NCBI GenBank assembly: GCA_036971615.1
Contig: JAYKKR010000045.1
Location: 124,001-188,000 of the forward strand
Length of the DNA: 64,000 nt
Source of the DNA: Amyloporia xantha
Lineage: Eukaryota > Basidiomycota > Agaricomycetes > Polyporales > Adustoporiaceae
Direction of reading: 5' to 3'
Position numbers and translations under genes: made by a program. A model generated the notes under the pieces. That model ran no database searches. It was not told the origin of the DNA and saw nothing but the letters and a program-made list of their open reading frames with translations. Below are positions 32,684-45,639 of this stretch, piece by piece; within the stretch, counting starts at the first letter, position 1, and each line of letters starts with the position of its first letter.

Positions 32684-35229
32684 AGGGTCTCGTGTCAGTC
32701 ACGAAAGTTACGACATGTACGAACGAACGGATTGTTCTTTGGGTTACATTGTAAGTGCGCTGGATGTCTTTTGGACTTCGCGCGTGTCTGACTGCGTCGA
32801 CGCCGTGTCTAGATTGCCTTACTTTCGTCGGACTGCTAAAACTTGCTCTCACCTGCTATCTGTACCATATCTATGACACTCCCCACCCCGTTATTTTACT
32901 TTCCAGTTTTCTCTTCCTCGTCGTGCTTTGCTCTCCACATCGTTGCCCCCTCCTCGCATCCCTGATACAAGTCCTTATTGTTTTGTCAAGCATCTCCAGC
33001 GTTGATCGTTGCTCTCGGCGTTGCTTCCCTCGGGCGCATCTCGGGTCTTTCCTCTCCATCTACTCACCACGGATCATCGTCGTCGTCTTTTCTTTTCTTT
33101 TCCCTATCCATCTATCGTACCTTCTCGTAAAAGCTGCATTGCTCTGCATGGCGTTTTGGTCCTCATCTCTCACGGAGACACTGCCTCGAACCAACCCATC
33201 GTACTCTGTTAATTCCTTGTGCTATCTTGCAATTATCTGTATCTGACACTGTAGTGTGCTCTGTGTCCGTATGCCCCATCTCTATCCCAAATCGCATCTC
33301 GTATAATCCCGTTAGCTTATCTGTAACTTCTTAGTTCGCAAAAGTCGTGTCGCTGTGCACCGCATGTGTAGTGTACGATTTGGAAATGACCAGTGATTGA
33401 ATTTAGAACCAGGAACGAGTGCGGTGTGTACGTGTCCCTCTGCGACGTCCAGGCTGCCTTCTATCACCGATCCAAAGATTGGGGGTGGCCATTGGGCCTC
33501 TCCGCAGGCAAGCGTAGCGCACGTGACCGCGTGTCGATCGCGTCGATCTGGATCTGTGTATTGTTCTCCATACTGGGACACTCCTCCCGCCATTGTCCCC
33601 TCCTCCCCATTCTCACAGCCCCCCATTCGCGTCGCCTTCTTCCGGCCCCATTCGAATGTCGCCAGGGCCGTAACAGCCTCGTGTGCGGGCTGTGTGCACC
33701 GCACCTGTGTGGTTTTTCTGATATCCGGTGCGCCGGTGCGTTCCCTGTTTCGCATTCATGGCGTGCTGAGTTCTGGACTCGGACAGGGCTGAACCTTGGC
33801 TGTCGGCTGTGGCGTCCAGCATATGCATCTGGTTGGGTTCTGATGCAGACGCGTAGAAATGGAAGTGGCGGTGGGACGCAGGACCCTGGATAGAGGCCTA
33901 GAAGCCTGCCTGCAGTTCTGCCCCAGGGATGTCATCGGAGGTGGGCGCGCTCAGGACAGTCGGGCCCCGCAGGCGTCCCGGTGGCGTGCTTCGGAAATAC
34001 AAGGGACCCAAAATTGAGTGCACACCGATTGCGACTCCATGGTGCGCATGACTATGCCGTTAGCACGTACTCGGGCTCGTGCCGTGCTGTTTTGCCCCGC
34101 ACGGTGAGTGACTCGGACTGTTTCCCGACTGTGCAAAATGGGACTGATGACCGCATATACCTAGGGGCTTATACTTTTCCCTTCCCTAGCCCTGCTCTTC
34201 TGCTGACGCAGGCGGTCTGTCACCCGTACATCTCCAATCCGAGAGCAAGTTTCGAATACGCCCGTCAGTCTTTCTCCCGTCCTTTTTGAGGCGACAATGA
34301 AACTCGCCATTATCAGCCTCTGAAAATCTGTTTATGCGGTTTGTTGTTGCGAATTAAGCCTCGCTGAGCCCTCCCAGTTCGGCAAATGCCAGCATATATT
34401 TGTCGACTAGATTGCCTTATTTAGCACGAGTGACCTCACACCGGCAGCGGGCACTGGCGCTTCACACGGCTCTCAACGCTGTGCAGTGCAGTGAGTGCGC
34501 GACCGTGGTGGCACGTCCACTGTCAATTATCAATGTCGTCCTCGACATTTATCCCAGGATCCAAAGGCTCATCGCTCAGCGCTAAGGCATAATAAACTAC
34601 TTCGTGCGCAGTGCTCGACTCGTAATCGGTACCACCTGAGTATACTCCGAGTCCGACTGCGTCAACTACATATGTACAGCCTACCTCAGCGCTCGGGAAG
34701 GCTACAATCTCCACCAGGGTAGCGTTTCACCAGGTCCGTATTCCTCCAGTAGTCACTAAGAGTGGGAAGCGCTAATTGTTGCGTCGTTCAAGCCGTGTTG
34801 CCAACGTCACCGCAAGGGTATCTCTCCGATATTCTTCTTATCCCGTTGCCGATAACGGGTTTGAAACACCCACCTGTTGAGTCCTCGGGCAGAAGCTACC
34901 ACAAGAAATGCGTGCTAAGTAATCTCAAGATGGATCCACAAGGACCCGCATTGAGCGATGGAGCATATAGTAGTGCACCATGCGATGATGTGCCACGAAC
35001 ACTGTCGGGACCGTCACGGTCTTGCGCCTCATTTCATCCTCTGTTTCACCAACAGTTGTATCTCGGTAACTCACTCTGTTGCTGACTGTGAGTCGTAAGT
35101 CCTCGCCGAGCATCGTAACAGCTTGAGTTCGAGGGCTGAATCGACTGCACCTCTCGGGATCGCGGCGTCCCGTTGACAGAGTCACCCTAATTCCCAATAC
35201 GACACACGCTAAGGAGAACGGTGTAGAAT
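32684..35229. other. gene-free stretch of 2.5 kb
   Basis: The first few hundred bases are T-rich and probably the 3' untranslated region of the HMG gene. Frames at 33393-33893 on both strands show no family feature. No tRNA-like sequence was noticed. Confidence 0.4.
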
Positions 35230-36460
35230 TTGGAGACTCCGCCGCAGCAGTCCACGATGTCTCATTCGATGTCTTGGTCAACTTACGCCTTTCCTCACGC
35301 CCCCAACCTCCCGTGGTGTCCTCTTTTAGCATGGTGGATTACGCATTCTACTTATGTGACCAGTGCACGTTTGTCTGACGTGGCACTTGTGCGGACAACC
35401 GTGGCTATGGCTCTGAGGTATCATGGAAATGGAACCCACTCCGATTTGCTGTTTTTCGATACCATCCAGTCGCCTGTCGAAGACAGAAAGCGATGCACAA
35501 TAGAGATTGCGCCTCACACTCAGGTGGGGGATGCGCTGTCTTCATCGCTTCGCGTTAGGGAGGTTAGCGAAACCGCTCCTGTCGTCCTCTGCGAGGGGGT
35601 CGACAATGATTCTCACGAGGCTCTGTCGGTACTGGCGGGACGGCTATGTATCCCTTTTCTGATCACTCTGCACTCCGGTGAATCTCGGGTCAGAGTCACT
35701 TTCGACCGAGTCATCATTCGGGAAGACTTCGCGAGCTGGTTCTTAATCCACTTGGAGAAAGCGATGCGTGTCCTTCTACAAAGCGCGGAGGATGCAGAGA
35801 TCGCCTTCGTTTCCCAGTCGCTCGGTGATTTGTCTGGGTTTACACGGCTACTAGTGGATTTGTCCGATCCGACATCGTCTACTGTTTGGCACTCCGTCTA
35901 GCCTCTGCACTCACGAAAGCTGCCACCAATAGCATGGCCCCCGTGCCTATATGTGTCGGAGACCCCGCATTGTTGGCCATATCTATGCTGTCTGTTTCTC
36001 TGACTGGTGCAGCGTACGTTCTGATGGATGAACGGGTGTTGCGTTTGCACCTTACCCAGAGATCGAAGAAACCGTTCTTTTTGATTGTCGAATCCGCCCA
36101 GTTGCGTGAGCCATTACCTGATGATTTATCCTGCATCCATCCAGAGGATGTGGTACGGGCCTTCGTTGAGCGGGAGCAGACATTTTTTCCTCTGACGGTG
36201 GATCCGCCCCTCAATGAACGCGTGGACCCTACACATACTGCCTATATAAGCCATGCATCAATGGAGGGAGATCACGCCGAACAAGTCACCATGACTCACA
36301 TGGACATATTACAACTCGTACGGGCGACCTTCTACGAGTACGATCTTGACAGAAACAGTCGTGTCGCATTCTGGGACATAGGTAGTCCTGACTCTTTGCA
36401 TTTGCTGATATGGGTTTTGCTCGCAGTGAGTTGTCATTACCTGACTGTTGGACAATGCTG
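35230..36460 (+). pseudogene. remnant of an NRPS-like gene (condensation end plus adenylation start)
   Basis: A first frame (35230-35901) resembles the C-terminal part of a condensation domain (VRVTFDRVIIREDFASWF, then an acidic linker). A second frame, entered by an apparent indel near 35870, resembles the beginning of an adenylation domain (APVPICVGDPALLAISMLSVSLTGAAYVLMDE, cut here as similarity only). The usual SGSTG-type phosphate loop is replaced by a degenerate ISHASMEGD segment before MTHMDI. The assignment rests on residue pattern alone and is modest. With a frame break and no thiolation or reductase domain downstream, it is read as decayed. An adenylation-like stand-alone protein with unrecognised introns is an alternative. 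Confidence 0.4.
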
Positions 36461-36879
36461 ATGTGAATACTTACAGCATGACTCGACGTTGTGCTCCTAC
36501 AGGCAGGAGCATTGCAGCTGCACTCATTTACTTGTTTCTTCAGACGATTCATCTATAACCAGGTTCACTGAATCCATGGAGCGCTCGCCCAATGATCAGC
36601 CCCAAGCGAGCTCGACGGACTATAGTTCGTTGACGACTGTCCTCGTATTGGGGATCAATAATGGCGACGAGGCGAAACATTTCGTTGAGATCTTACGGAA
36701 CAGGTGTATACATACAGTGAGACTGGGACCTGTTAATGATTAATTTCGGTTCATATTGACTTCAGCGCAGCGCTTCGTAAGGCAGCTAAGTTCCATGTGA
36801 GTGTCAGATATTGTGCTCACTCGTATAGAGACCAAGTTCCTTATTCGTAACGTCTTGTAGCAAACTGGGTTCTCCGCCT

Positions 36880-37707
36880 ATAAAACCCATAGAGGTCCTT
36901 CTGCCGCGTGATCAAGAGCCTATCATCAGCCCATTGGAAATATTACGTCTAATTCCTTCGGGTATAGCGCTTCAAAAAAGAGGCTGCAAGGTGGTCAAGG
37001 CTAGCGACAGCATTGTGGTTAAATACGGTCTATTTGTGCGAGCTGCCGAGGCGTATAACGCTATGTTCGTCAGGAGAGCACGTTGGACTGCGGGTCCCAC
37101 AGGTCTTTCTTGTCTTCAAGCAAGGCAGGGAGACGTATATTGTGACGGAGCACATTGACGGCCTTGATCTGGAGCAGGCCTGACCGACCCTCGATATGTC
37201 TTCGCGCATGGAATATATATCGCAATTCGTCACCTTCTTCCGTCAGTTGCGAAGCGTTCGAGGCACTATGTCAACACCAGGCCCTGAGTACCGATCAATG
37301 TACCGCAGGCCGTGGTTCACTGATCTTGGTGCCGGCCCTTTTGACTTCTACGCGGAGCTAGTCAAATGGCTGAATCACAAGCTGGATGTTTCAAAGAAAG
37401 GTCAACGCTCTGCAGTGGAGCGCTTCACGGAGGAACATCCGCTCGTATTTACCCATCAGGACATTGCACCGAGAAACTTGGTGTTCGACAGACATCAGAG
37501 ACTCTGGGTCATTGACTGGGCTTTGGCGGGGTGGTATCCAGCATACTTTGACTATGCGTGCAGTCCATGCAGATTTTATGTTCACAGGATGATGAGCTGC
37601 CGATTCAGTGGAGCGACTATGTCACTGATGCTGTCGGCGAATATGTAGTAGAACTTAAATCTTTGGAGGCGATCCGGTGGGCTTTAGAAGTCGCGCCATT
37701 CCGATGA
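36880..37707 (+). pseudogene. aminoglycoside-phosphotransferase-like kinase, broken
   Basis: The C-terminal half is clear: FTHQDIAPRNLVFD contains the catalytic HxDxxxxN motif and WVIDWALAGWYPAYF the metal-binding Asp of the APH/choline-kinase-like fold, a large family in mushrooms with mostly unknown small-molecule substrates. Upstream, IIKSS-like text around KVVKASDSIVVKYG and VPQVFLVF...YIVTEHIDG fits the N-lobe. Breaks: an apparent 1-base insertion near 37070 (MFV then REHVGL in another frame), an in-frame TGA at 37181-37183 where the family has Trp, and a further frame change near 37565. The first boundary is taken after an acceptor at 36860. It may once have belonged with the NRPS-like remnant just upstream. 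Confidence 0.6.
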
Positions 37708-38713
37708 AATTTGTACCTACTTTGTATAAGGCCAGAATTTATTGCGTTGCATCTTATCCACTTGGTCCTGTCATTGTGAACATTATCAAAAGGCTCCGCC
37801 TCTGGCATAAATGAGTCAAATCAAAGCTTCCTATTTGTCCTGGAAGAGGAGGAAAGACCTCAAAGACACAGCCCTTGAGACGCTCGTCCAAGGAAGGCTG
37901 CAATAACGTTGTAGACTTATGAGTCGATGTATATTCAAAAACAAAGACACTACATACAGCACATCTATATAAGTCTTCCAGAAGTTCAGAGATCCTGCTT
38001 CTTAGAGTGTCTTCATTTCGATGGCTGAGCTAGAAGAAAGGCCGCAGCTTCGGCGATGATGGCCTTTGTACCAGGAATGGTGGCACAGTGTTGATGTGCG
38101 GCGTCCGTAGTCCTATTGGTCACAATATATCTGGGTGGGCCAAATACAAACACAGTGAACTCGTTCAAATATTACGGTTAAAATGACACCCATCTTGGAC
38201 AATTTCTTCCGAGTCGTATCCTTCAACACTCCATACAACATCCCATTCCAATGTATGTTAACATTTCGTCGTCAGTATGACAACTCCACGTTGGGCTGGC
38301 ACACACTTCAATGTTTTCGAGGACATTCAACCTCTCCTGGATCCTCCAGTGCGCGCCATTTATGCTGTCTGCTCTAACCCCACCGACCGCACATCAGGCA
38401 GACGGGTCAATGACTGGAGATACTACCTAGCCATCATCAAGTTTGCGGAAGACGACACGGAAGCTTTAGTGGAGGGGGTAGTTTAGGCAAAATGCGATTG
38501 TACAGAAGTTGAAGCGCGACTTGAAACTTATGAGAACGTTTTCGAGCGTGAATAGTGCGTGAATCTTTCACGTGTACCAACGCGATCACGAGACCAACCC
38601 CGTTCATTGTTCAAGTCGTGGCTTGAGTGTGGCGGACTGTACCGCGATACCAACCTCATTTTCTTTCTTTCACCCTCAATGCTCCTATCTTGTCCCCTCA
38701 AATCTGTATACTC
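37708..38713. other. intergenic; short unassigned frames
   Basis: A CTATATAAG box lies at 37964-37972, and small frames at 38183-38377 and 38277-38486 follow it. No intron model joins them and no family was recognised, so no gene is called. Confidence 0.35.
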
Positions 38714-41298
38714 ATGACTTTGAATACAACACAACTTACTACGTCTCGCATCAACCGTCTGTTCAGGCCGCTTCGAGCGAAATGCATCGCTCTCGCAGAA
38801 CTTGCGTCCGCATCGTCGCGCAAGCCCTCAATAACGTACTCGCAAACTTCTCGCAGTACGCTTCGTACTCCATCTTTGGATATGGAGCCACCTCCCCTTG
38901 CCATTCTTCAGCCTCCAGAGAGTTTGGGATCGCGCATTCACTTAGACAAAGTTAGTCTGGACAACCTCCAGCTTTCACGCAAAATATATGATGTGCGCGA
39001 TGCGTTCAAAAATATTGTTCAGGCCGCCCGTGGATTGGACACTGCCAACGATCCAAAGCCATCACAGATCATGGGTCTTGCTGCCATGTGTGCGATGATC
39101 GTTGGAGAGCACATCCAGGCAGAGATACAGGCATCCCAAGACCTTACCGACGAATCTGGGAATGAAGAAGAAGAAGCTGCGACAAAAGTGATGGATGAAA
39201 TTTATGAAGCAGTACCCCCACACTACCGCAGGTATGTCGCCGTTGGACGCTCAGAATGACACTGTCTTGACATCAGCCCATCAGCTATACCGTAGTCTCG
39301 GACGCCCTCTCACTCGTGCTTGAAACTTGCCCACATCACCCTACACTTCTTACCGCTCTCCTTGACGTCTGTCTCTGCCACCACATGATCCCTGAATCGC
39401 ACCGTGTTTTACATCAATTGTTCACAGTGGCCGCACAGCCTGCTGGAGCTATCCCTTGCCTGCTCTCCCACCCAGCACATAGCAACTACCTGACCGCTCT
39501 CCGCCAGACGTGCTGTACCCGTGATGAGCGGAAAGCCTACCACAGACTGGACGACCACACGTTCACAGTGCTCCTGGCAGATGCCTTGACAAACTGCACC
39601 ACTGGGCAAGGAGACGCATGGAACTCGAGAGCGGTTGCCCATTTTGCGCGGGAGCTGCGTACACACAACCTACCCACACTTCTACATCTTTGTCTTGGGA
39701 TAGCACACAGCATTGCCGACATTGAACGCTTGAGTACACGTACTCGGGCGAAGCGGAAAGGCGCTATAGTTCAGCCTGTTTGTGCGACTCGCCTACGAAC
39801 CCGTCTTGCGCGATGGGTCAAGTCCATACTGGATTACTTTCACTCTAGAGCCTTGACCAGCGGTAACGGAGGCTCCTCGTCTACCACGATCGACAACGAT
39901 GATTATCGCGCCGTGATTAATTTCCTCTTTGAAGCATCGTCCCTCCAACTACATATCTATCCTGACTCCACCAAAGAGCCAAGCCCATCACTAGCTGACA
40001 CCCTCATTTGTCTGACAACTTATATCCTAGCTGCACCTGTCCCAAATGCAGCTGCTGATTTCCCCTCACTCTCCGATAGGCTTCGTGCCGGCGAACCGAG
40101 GTCAGAGTCGTATGACACCCTTCTATCATTCATGATCTCTCCGTCTCCTGCATCTCACCTCTTTGACAACTCAGGTTCTGGAGCGAATACTCCCACACCC
40201 CCTCCCGTGCCATCGTCAGACCTGCCGGACCTCATGCATAATCTCCGGGCCTATGCACGGGCACTCCGCGCCCAACAACTCTTCCGCTTCGAAGCTTCGC
40301 TCTGGTCGAACGCCCTTCGGCATGTCGAGGGTCTTCTTCTAAAGTCAAGTGGCGCACCTTTTCAGGTCAAGCCTGCCCCGATCAACACGGCGGACATGGA
40401 TTTACTCAGGACGCAGCTTGTGCAGCGCGTCGAACAAGCCGAGGCGCGATGCTTCGGTGCGAATACGGGTGTGCGCAACATCAATGCCGCTCAACTGCCT
40501 GGCCCTGCTCCAGTAGCTCCGGCAAACCCGAATACGGTGCAGAACGCCGCCGGAGACGCGAATAGCGAGTTTGTATGGGAGGAGATGGTCGGGTGCTGGG
40601 TCCAGCGATCACCTCGCGTGCCAGACGCACAGCGGGCGCCGAAGCGCCGGAAGCTCCAGCATAGCTTAGACTCGCGTCCTGAGGCTAATGAGGGCCCGGT
40701 GCTTCGCTCCCAAGCTCCGATTCGTCCACGGAGGTCGGAAGGCAGCGCACGGCAGTCCCTTGCCAAAGCAGGTCCAAGCAGGTCGAAGCCTCTCGCAAAA
40801 GCGCGCAAGTCGGCACCGCAGCTCGATAGAACGGTCCAATCGAGACGAGTCGAAGTCGTCCAGGATTTCAAGGTGCCGCGGAATATCCGAACGCAAGCGA
40901 GGCGCCGTCCACTGTCGCCAGCCTCTGCAGAGGATTCCCAGTCTGATTGTGAAAACGTGCCGGTGCGCCCCTCGAGTCCCGACAGAACCAAGTTGCCCAT
41001 GCGCAGAGTCACGAATTTCGGAACCCTTGTTGCCGACGCTCTCATGAACTGCATCGTTCTGCATCCGAAGCCCAAGTCGAAGGAGCCCCATGGGAGGTCT
41101 TCTACATCGAAACGTCAATTTGCGGGCAGTAGTCTGCCTCTTGAGGACACCTCCTACCGTCCTTACCTGCCCCAGAGCGACGACGGCGCGTTCGATGACG
41201 CGAGAGGAGGGGTTTGCAAGGCTGATCAGCTCTCGTCGGATGACGCGTTGAACTTGTTTGCATACGGATCGTCATCACCAGTCAGGCACGCACGGTAA
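38714..41298 (+). CDS. large protein of unknown function, 843 residues
   Basis: Not recognised. Two exons, 38714-39231 and 39285-41298, sum to 2532 bases; the junction uses GTATGT and a CCCATCAG acceptor, while an earlier AG would put a stop in frame. The N-terminal 170 residues include a Ser-rich lead and a helical segment before a Glu-rich patch. The middle (about 170-550) is Leu- and Ala-rich with regular helices (LLTALLDVCLCHH, LPTLLHLCLGIAHSIA) and could be a helical-repeat scaffold. The last 250 residues are Arg/Lys/Ser/Pro-rich, with RAPKRRKLQ and PKRR-like clusters that would suit a nuclear protein. No membrane segment or catalytic motif is visible. The start ATG 38714 is chosen as the first Met after an out-of-character leader. 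Confidence 0.75.
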
Positions 41299-42013
41299 AG
41301 ACACCAAGAACATACCTTGTATCTCGAAGGTTAGACGACTCGAATTTGATATTTGTCATTGTACCGATTTCTGCTCATAATCTATCGCGATGTTGAACTA
41401 GTTTGAACAAAGTTGTGTATAGTGTACCTGATCAAACCTTCCACGGCTCTAAACTTGTTTAGTTGTTCTGTAGCATGATAGATATCACATCCACTCGTAC
41501 TATGACTGATGTGTTGGCAATGCATAGATGCTCTGTCAACAGGCCTTGATACCCGTGTGATAACCTTCCCTCGTCCTACTACTCACCGCCGTGACAGGCA
41601 GGCGCTGTGAGCGTAAACCTCGATAAGGCAAGGAGACCTGGTCTGTAGACTGTAATATACACTGTATCACCCGCCTACGAAAAGATTCCGCAGTATTGCT
41701 TACATGGCCATCTCTGTTGCTTATATATGCCGATATTCTCGCAAATTCCGACATTTCGGACTCGACCTGTGCACCCGTTGGCTGTCTGCCGATGCTGATG
41801 TAAGTTGGACGCTTGCACACACGTAGGCTTTCCGAGGCACAGAGAGGAGGATTTACCATCGGGTTTGGTAATCCAGGTCTGCGCAGTCACGGAATAGATG
41901 TGAACGCTGGGATATAAAATGAATGACCGTTCCTTCTCGTGCTGTCAAGTTCCCGCACTGCCAGTCGTAGATTTTCGTCGTCGCTCCATCAGTCCAGTAG
42001 CATCAAAGAGAAA
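41299..42013. other. intergenic, promoter of SDR-B at its right end
   Basis: TATAAAA at 41913-41919 lies 101 bp before the SDR-B start, the same spacing as the TATA box of SDR-A. Nothing else is recognised. Confidence 0.5.
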
Positions 42014-43032
42014 ATGTCGCCTCCTAAGATCTGGTTCAGTAAGTGCTTTCCTCACCACGCATCGCTTTACGCTGACCAACAAACCTAGTCACCGGCTCGT
42101 CTTCTGGCTTCGGACGATACATGACCGAGCTCGTCCTCAGGAACGGCGACATTGCCGTCGCCACGCTGCGCAAGCCCGCCGCCCTTTCCGACCTCTCTGC
42201 CAAATACTCGTCTGACAAGCTCCTCGTGCTCAAGTTAGACGTCACTAAACCGGAAGAGATCAAGGACGCCTTCGCCGCAGCAGAGAAACAGTTCGGGCGT
42301 ATTGACGTCGTCTTCAACAATGCCGGCTACAGCGCGATCGGCGAGGTGGAGGGCACCACGGACGATGTCGCTCGGTCGCTGTTCGAGGTGAATTTCTGGA
42401 GCGCAGTGAACGTCACCAGAGAGGCCGTGCGATTCTTCCGTGAGGTGAACAAGCCTGCGGGAGGCAGGCTCCTCCAGAACACATCCACCGTTGGCATCGA
42501 GGGAAGTGCTGCATTTGGCTTCTATGCTTCCAGCAAATTCGGTTAGTCATTTATCAAGAACACCGCACGCAGACTTGGCTGAGGTTTGTGCACAGCGTTG
42601 GAGGGCCTGACGGAGTCCATCGCTGCTGAACTCGATCCTGAATGGAATATCAAGGTAGGTCGCTCTCACAAGGCTAAATCTTGATATCGCGACCTCACCT
42701 TCCACGCATAGATCACGCTGGTAGAGCCTGGAGGATTCCGCACGGAAGTGGCAAATAATATGACAGAGATCCCGGAGCACCCCGCGTATACGAAACCGAC
42801 CTTGCCCAGCCTTATATTCCGCAAGGTCGTCAAGGAAGACGTCCTCGCAGTCGTGAAGGGAGATGGAAAGAAGGCTGTGGAGAAGATCTATCAAATTGCG
42901 AACCTCGTGGAGCCCCCGCTGCATTTCCCTTTGGGAAAGGATGCCATAGCAGTTGTAAGGAGAAAGGCTGGCAGACTTATTGCGGAGACTGACCAGTACG
43001 AGTCATACTCTGATGCGGTAGAGGCGGATTAG
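42014..43032 (+). CDS. short-chain dehydrogenase/reductase (SDR-B), 285 residues
   Basis: Paralogue of SDR-A. Exons 42014-42038, 42089-42541, 42596-42654, 42712-43032 sum to 858 bases; the first three are the same length as in SDR-A and all introns fall at the same places. Motifs: TGSSSGFGR across the first junction, LDVTKPEE, NNAGYSAIGE, NTSTVG for the catalytic Ser, YASSKF for Tyr/Lys, EPGGFRT, and PPLHFPLGKDA near the C-terminus. The enzyme should use NAD(P)H; the substrate is unknown. A relic of a third member lies at about 45730-45960 on the other strand. Confidence 0.93.
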
Positions 43033-44208
43033 GCTTTTCGCAATCGCTTATAAATCGTACATCGAGGGTGGTTGTAATCAACCCTACCCAGTCTATAGTG
43101 CGTTCTGTTCTGTCAGTGTACGTGCACATTGTGCATTGCTGTGGAATGTTCAACTCAACTCTGCGACAGACCCCAGTAACATGCACACAATGACTGAGTA
43201 TCGCGCAGGCGTCGGGTGGACGACAGGGATCGTCAGCTGGCCTATCACCCGGTCGCTCAGCGCTGCGTGTGTATGGTTGCCACGATGACCCCCACGCTCA
43301 ACCATACGGTACCGAGAGCAGTGCTTTCCAGGCCCCGGTCATCGTGATTATCTGCCGTGCTGCACGAGCACCAGACCAGCACCAGCCACCCGGACTCCCC
43401 GCATATTGCGATACCGGGCGGTACTCACCCGCCACGAGCGTCTCGAACGTCGCAAAGTCCGATGCGTTCATTCCATCCCTGAAGAGCACCCTGTCAGAGT
43501 CTGCACTCTGAATGACCTATGTTCCTTACCTTATGCCCCTGCGTCCCAGCACCTCAAGTGATGTGCCAGTCCGTCGAGCGTGGACTCCTGCGTACGATGA
43601 TTAAGAAAAGCACACGTCTCTGTTTCATTTGCAAGACCCACCACTACTCTCCTTTGTTTCCTCAACTAGTCGCTGCCCTTGTCTAGGGTCAGGGCATCCG
43701 AGACGGGAAGATCACATAGCAGAGGCTGCCAACTCGCGAACGGTCGGAGCTCTCGGTGACCAACAGCTATTGCGCGAGATCCAGATCGATGGAGATTGAA
43801 TTACCAATACAACAACCTGAGAGCAGCCGATCACAAGCCGATCGTGCGTCGGGTGGCACGGACCACGGTTCCGCTGATACTGGTCCCTACTGCGGTACTA
43901 GTACTGCCTAGTGCCTACTGGTCCTCTGCTCAGCAACTGCTCAGTCATCCACTAGTCATCCATCCCATGACTCGAAACCTCTCGAAGCTCGGCTAGTGCT
44001 GACTAAACACTGCCAGAACACAGACAGCGCGGATGAACAACGACGTGGAGTTTCTCTACTCGTCCTCCCACATCAATCCGTCATTTCCGCCGCACCATGA
44101 GCATCGCCAGCTCAAACAGGTCATGGCCCGCGCTCTTCGCGTGCACCGTATAAGAGGGGCCGACAATGCGCTCCTTGCGACTTATCCAGGACTATCGAGA
44201 TAGCCATC
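43033..44208. other. intergenic, no supported gene
   Basis: No gene or clear repeat was found on either strand. Short CTAGT-containing words recur around 43890-43970 but form no defined array. Confidence 0.4.
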
Positions 44209-45519
44209 ATGGTTCACGAACTGAGACGTCAGCCATTCAAGGGAATATATCTTGCTCTCCAGTCCCTCGCGACATATCTTGTCCGACTGCCCTTATTGGT
44301 ATCTGACATCCCTCCCGAGGTTTCTTCGTCCAAGACCGTCATGGTCGGCGTTCAAGACCCGCCTCATACCCTACGCCCGCCTATACTCTGAGTTTGGCCC
44401 CATCGTGGAGAGGTATGTACGTGCGATCCTGTTGCTGGTGAACGTTTCTTCATATCCGCATCGTGCTCTTCCAGAGTTGGGCCGATCCATTATTGGCCAG
44501 ACTATCGCGCCATCCCCGACATCCCTGGCATCAAGAGCATCTGGCTTGACGCAACACCCGAGCTCATTCTCGGCGACGTCAAACAGTTGGCCGATAACGC
44601 CGGCGTGCAAGCCGCCCGCATCCCTGGCTACTGGATCGACAAGGAGGGGCACGACACCCCTATAGGCGACAAGCCTGCCGCAGGCGAGAAGGTCGTCTAC
44701 TACATCCACGGAGGCGGCTTCATCGCCGAGTCCGCGCACCCCACCAACATGATGGCCAAGGTCCCCCGCACCATCCTGCGTCACAGCTCCGCCGCCAAGC
44801 GTGCGTTCTCCGTCGAGTATCGCCTTTGCGCGCTCTCCCCACAGCCCACGAACCCCTTCCCCACCGCGCTGATCGACGCCGTCGCTGGCTACCACTACCT
44901 CATCGATGTCGTCGGCTTCTCCCCCGAATCCATCATCCTCGCCGGAGACTCTGCCGGTGGTGCCATCGCCCTCGCTCTCGCCCGCTACCTTGTGGACAAC
45001 ATCGCCGAGCTGTCCGCGCGCACGAGCCTCCCACCCAGCCCGCCGTCCTACTCGATGATTCTCCTGTCCCCCTGGTGCGATCTCGGCACGTCGCACGAGA
45101 CACCGGGCTCGGCCGCGCTCACGTTCACGGAAGACTTCCTCGGCGATCCACGCTCAGGCCTCCTCTACGCCGCGCGCCGCGCGTACGCCGGGCCTCTCTG
45201 GCCGGCAGGTGCGGAGACGAACCCGTACCTCTCTCCGGCGTCGCGGCACCCAGACATGGACGGCAAGGCGCTGTTCGCGGGCTTCCCGAGGACGTTCATT
45301 GATGCGGGGGGTGCGGAGCGTTTCCTGGACATGTGCCGGACGCTGGCGGCACGGATGGAGCGGGAGATGGGGGCAGAGAAGGTGCGCTACCTCGAGTCGG
45401 CGGACGCGACGCACGGGCACCTGCACTGGGACGTTGAGGAGCCGCAGAATACGGAGATGATGAAGGCGATCGAAGCCTGGCTGGCGGACGAGGGGAAGTC
45501 TGGTGGGGTAGACGCGTGA
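44209..45519 (+). CDS. alpha/beta hydrolase, hormone-sensitive-lipase-like esterase, with one apparent frameshift
   Basis: A serine carboxylesterase of the HSL-like group. Exons 44209-44412 and 44475-45519. The start reads LRRQPFKGIYLALQ with a hydrophobic N-terminal stretch, common in mushroom members. YYIHGGGFI carries the oxyanion-hole motif, LAGDSAGGAI the nucleophile Ser, and THGHLHWD near the C-terminus the probable catalytic His. Exon lengths sum to 1249, one too many. The frame changes near 44291-44296 (CCTTATTGG): before it VRLP, after it YWYLTSLPRFLRPRPSW, which belong together in the family. Removing one T gives 415 residues. The same kind of 1-base difference is seen in other genes of the window, so an error in the sequence is likely. 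Substrate unknown. Confidence 0.88.
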
Positions 45520-45639
45520 TTAGCCATCGGTGATCGTTCTAGACGCAGGAGATTTGCAGTGCACCCGCATAGCCACTGCCTACTCCCATCCTTCACTGCA
45601 TCTAGCCATGACATGTTCGTAGATGTTAGAGCGATTCAG

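Noticed and set aside
38183..38486. two short frames that could be one small gene
   Set aside because: They are in different frames and the only GT-AG pair between them is about 24 bp apart, too short for an intron.
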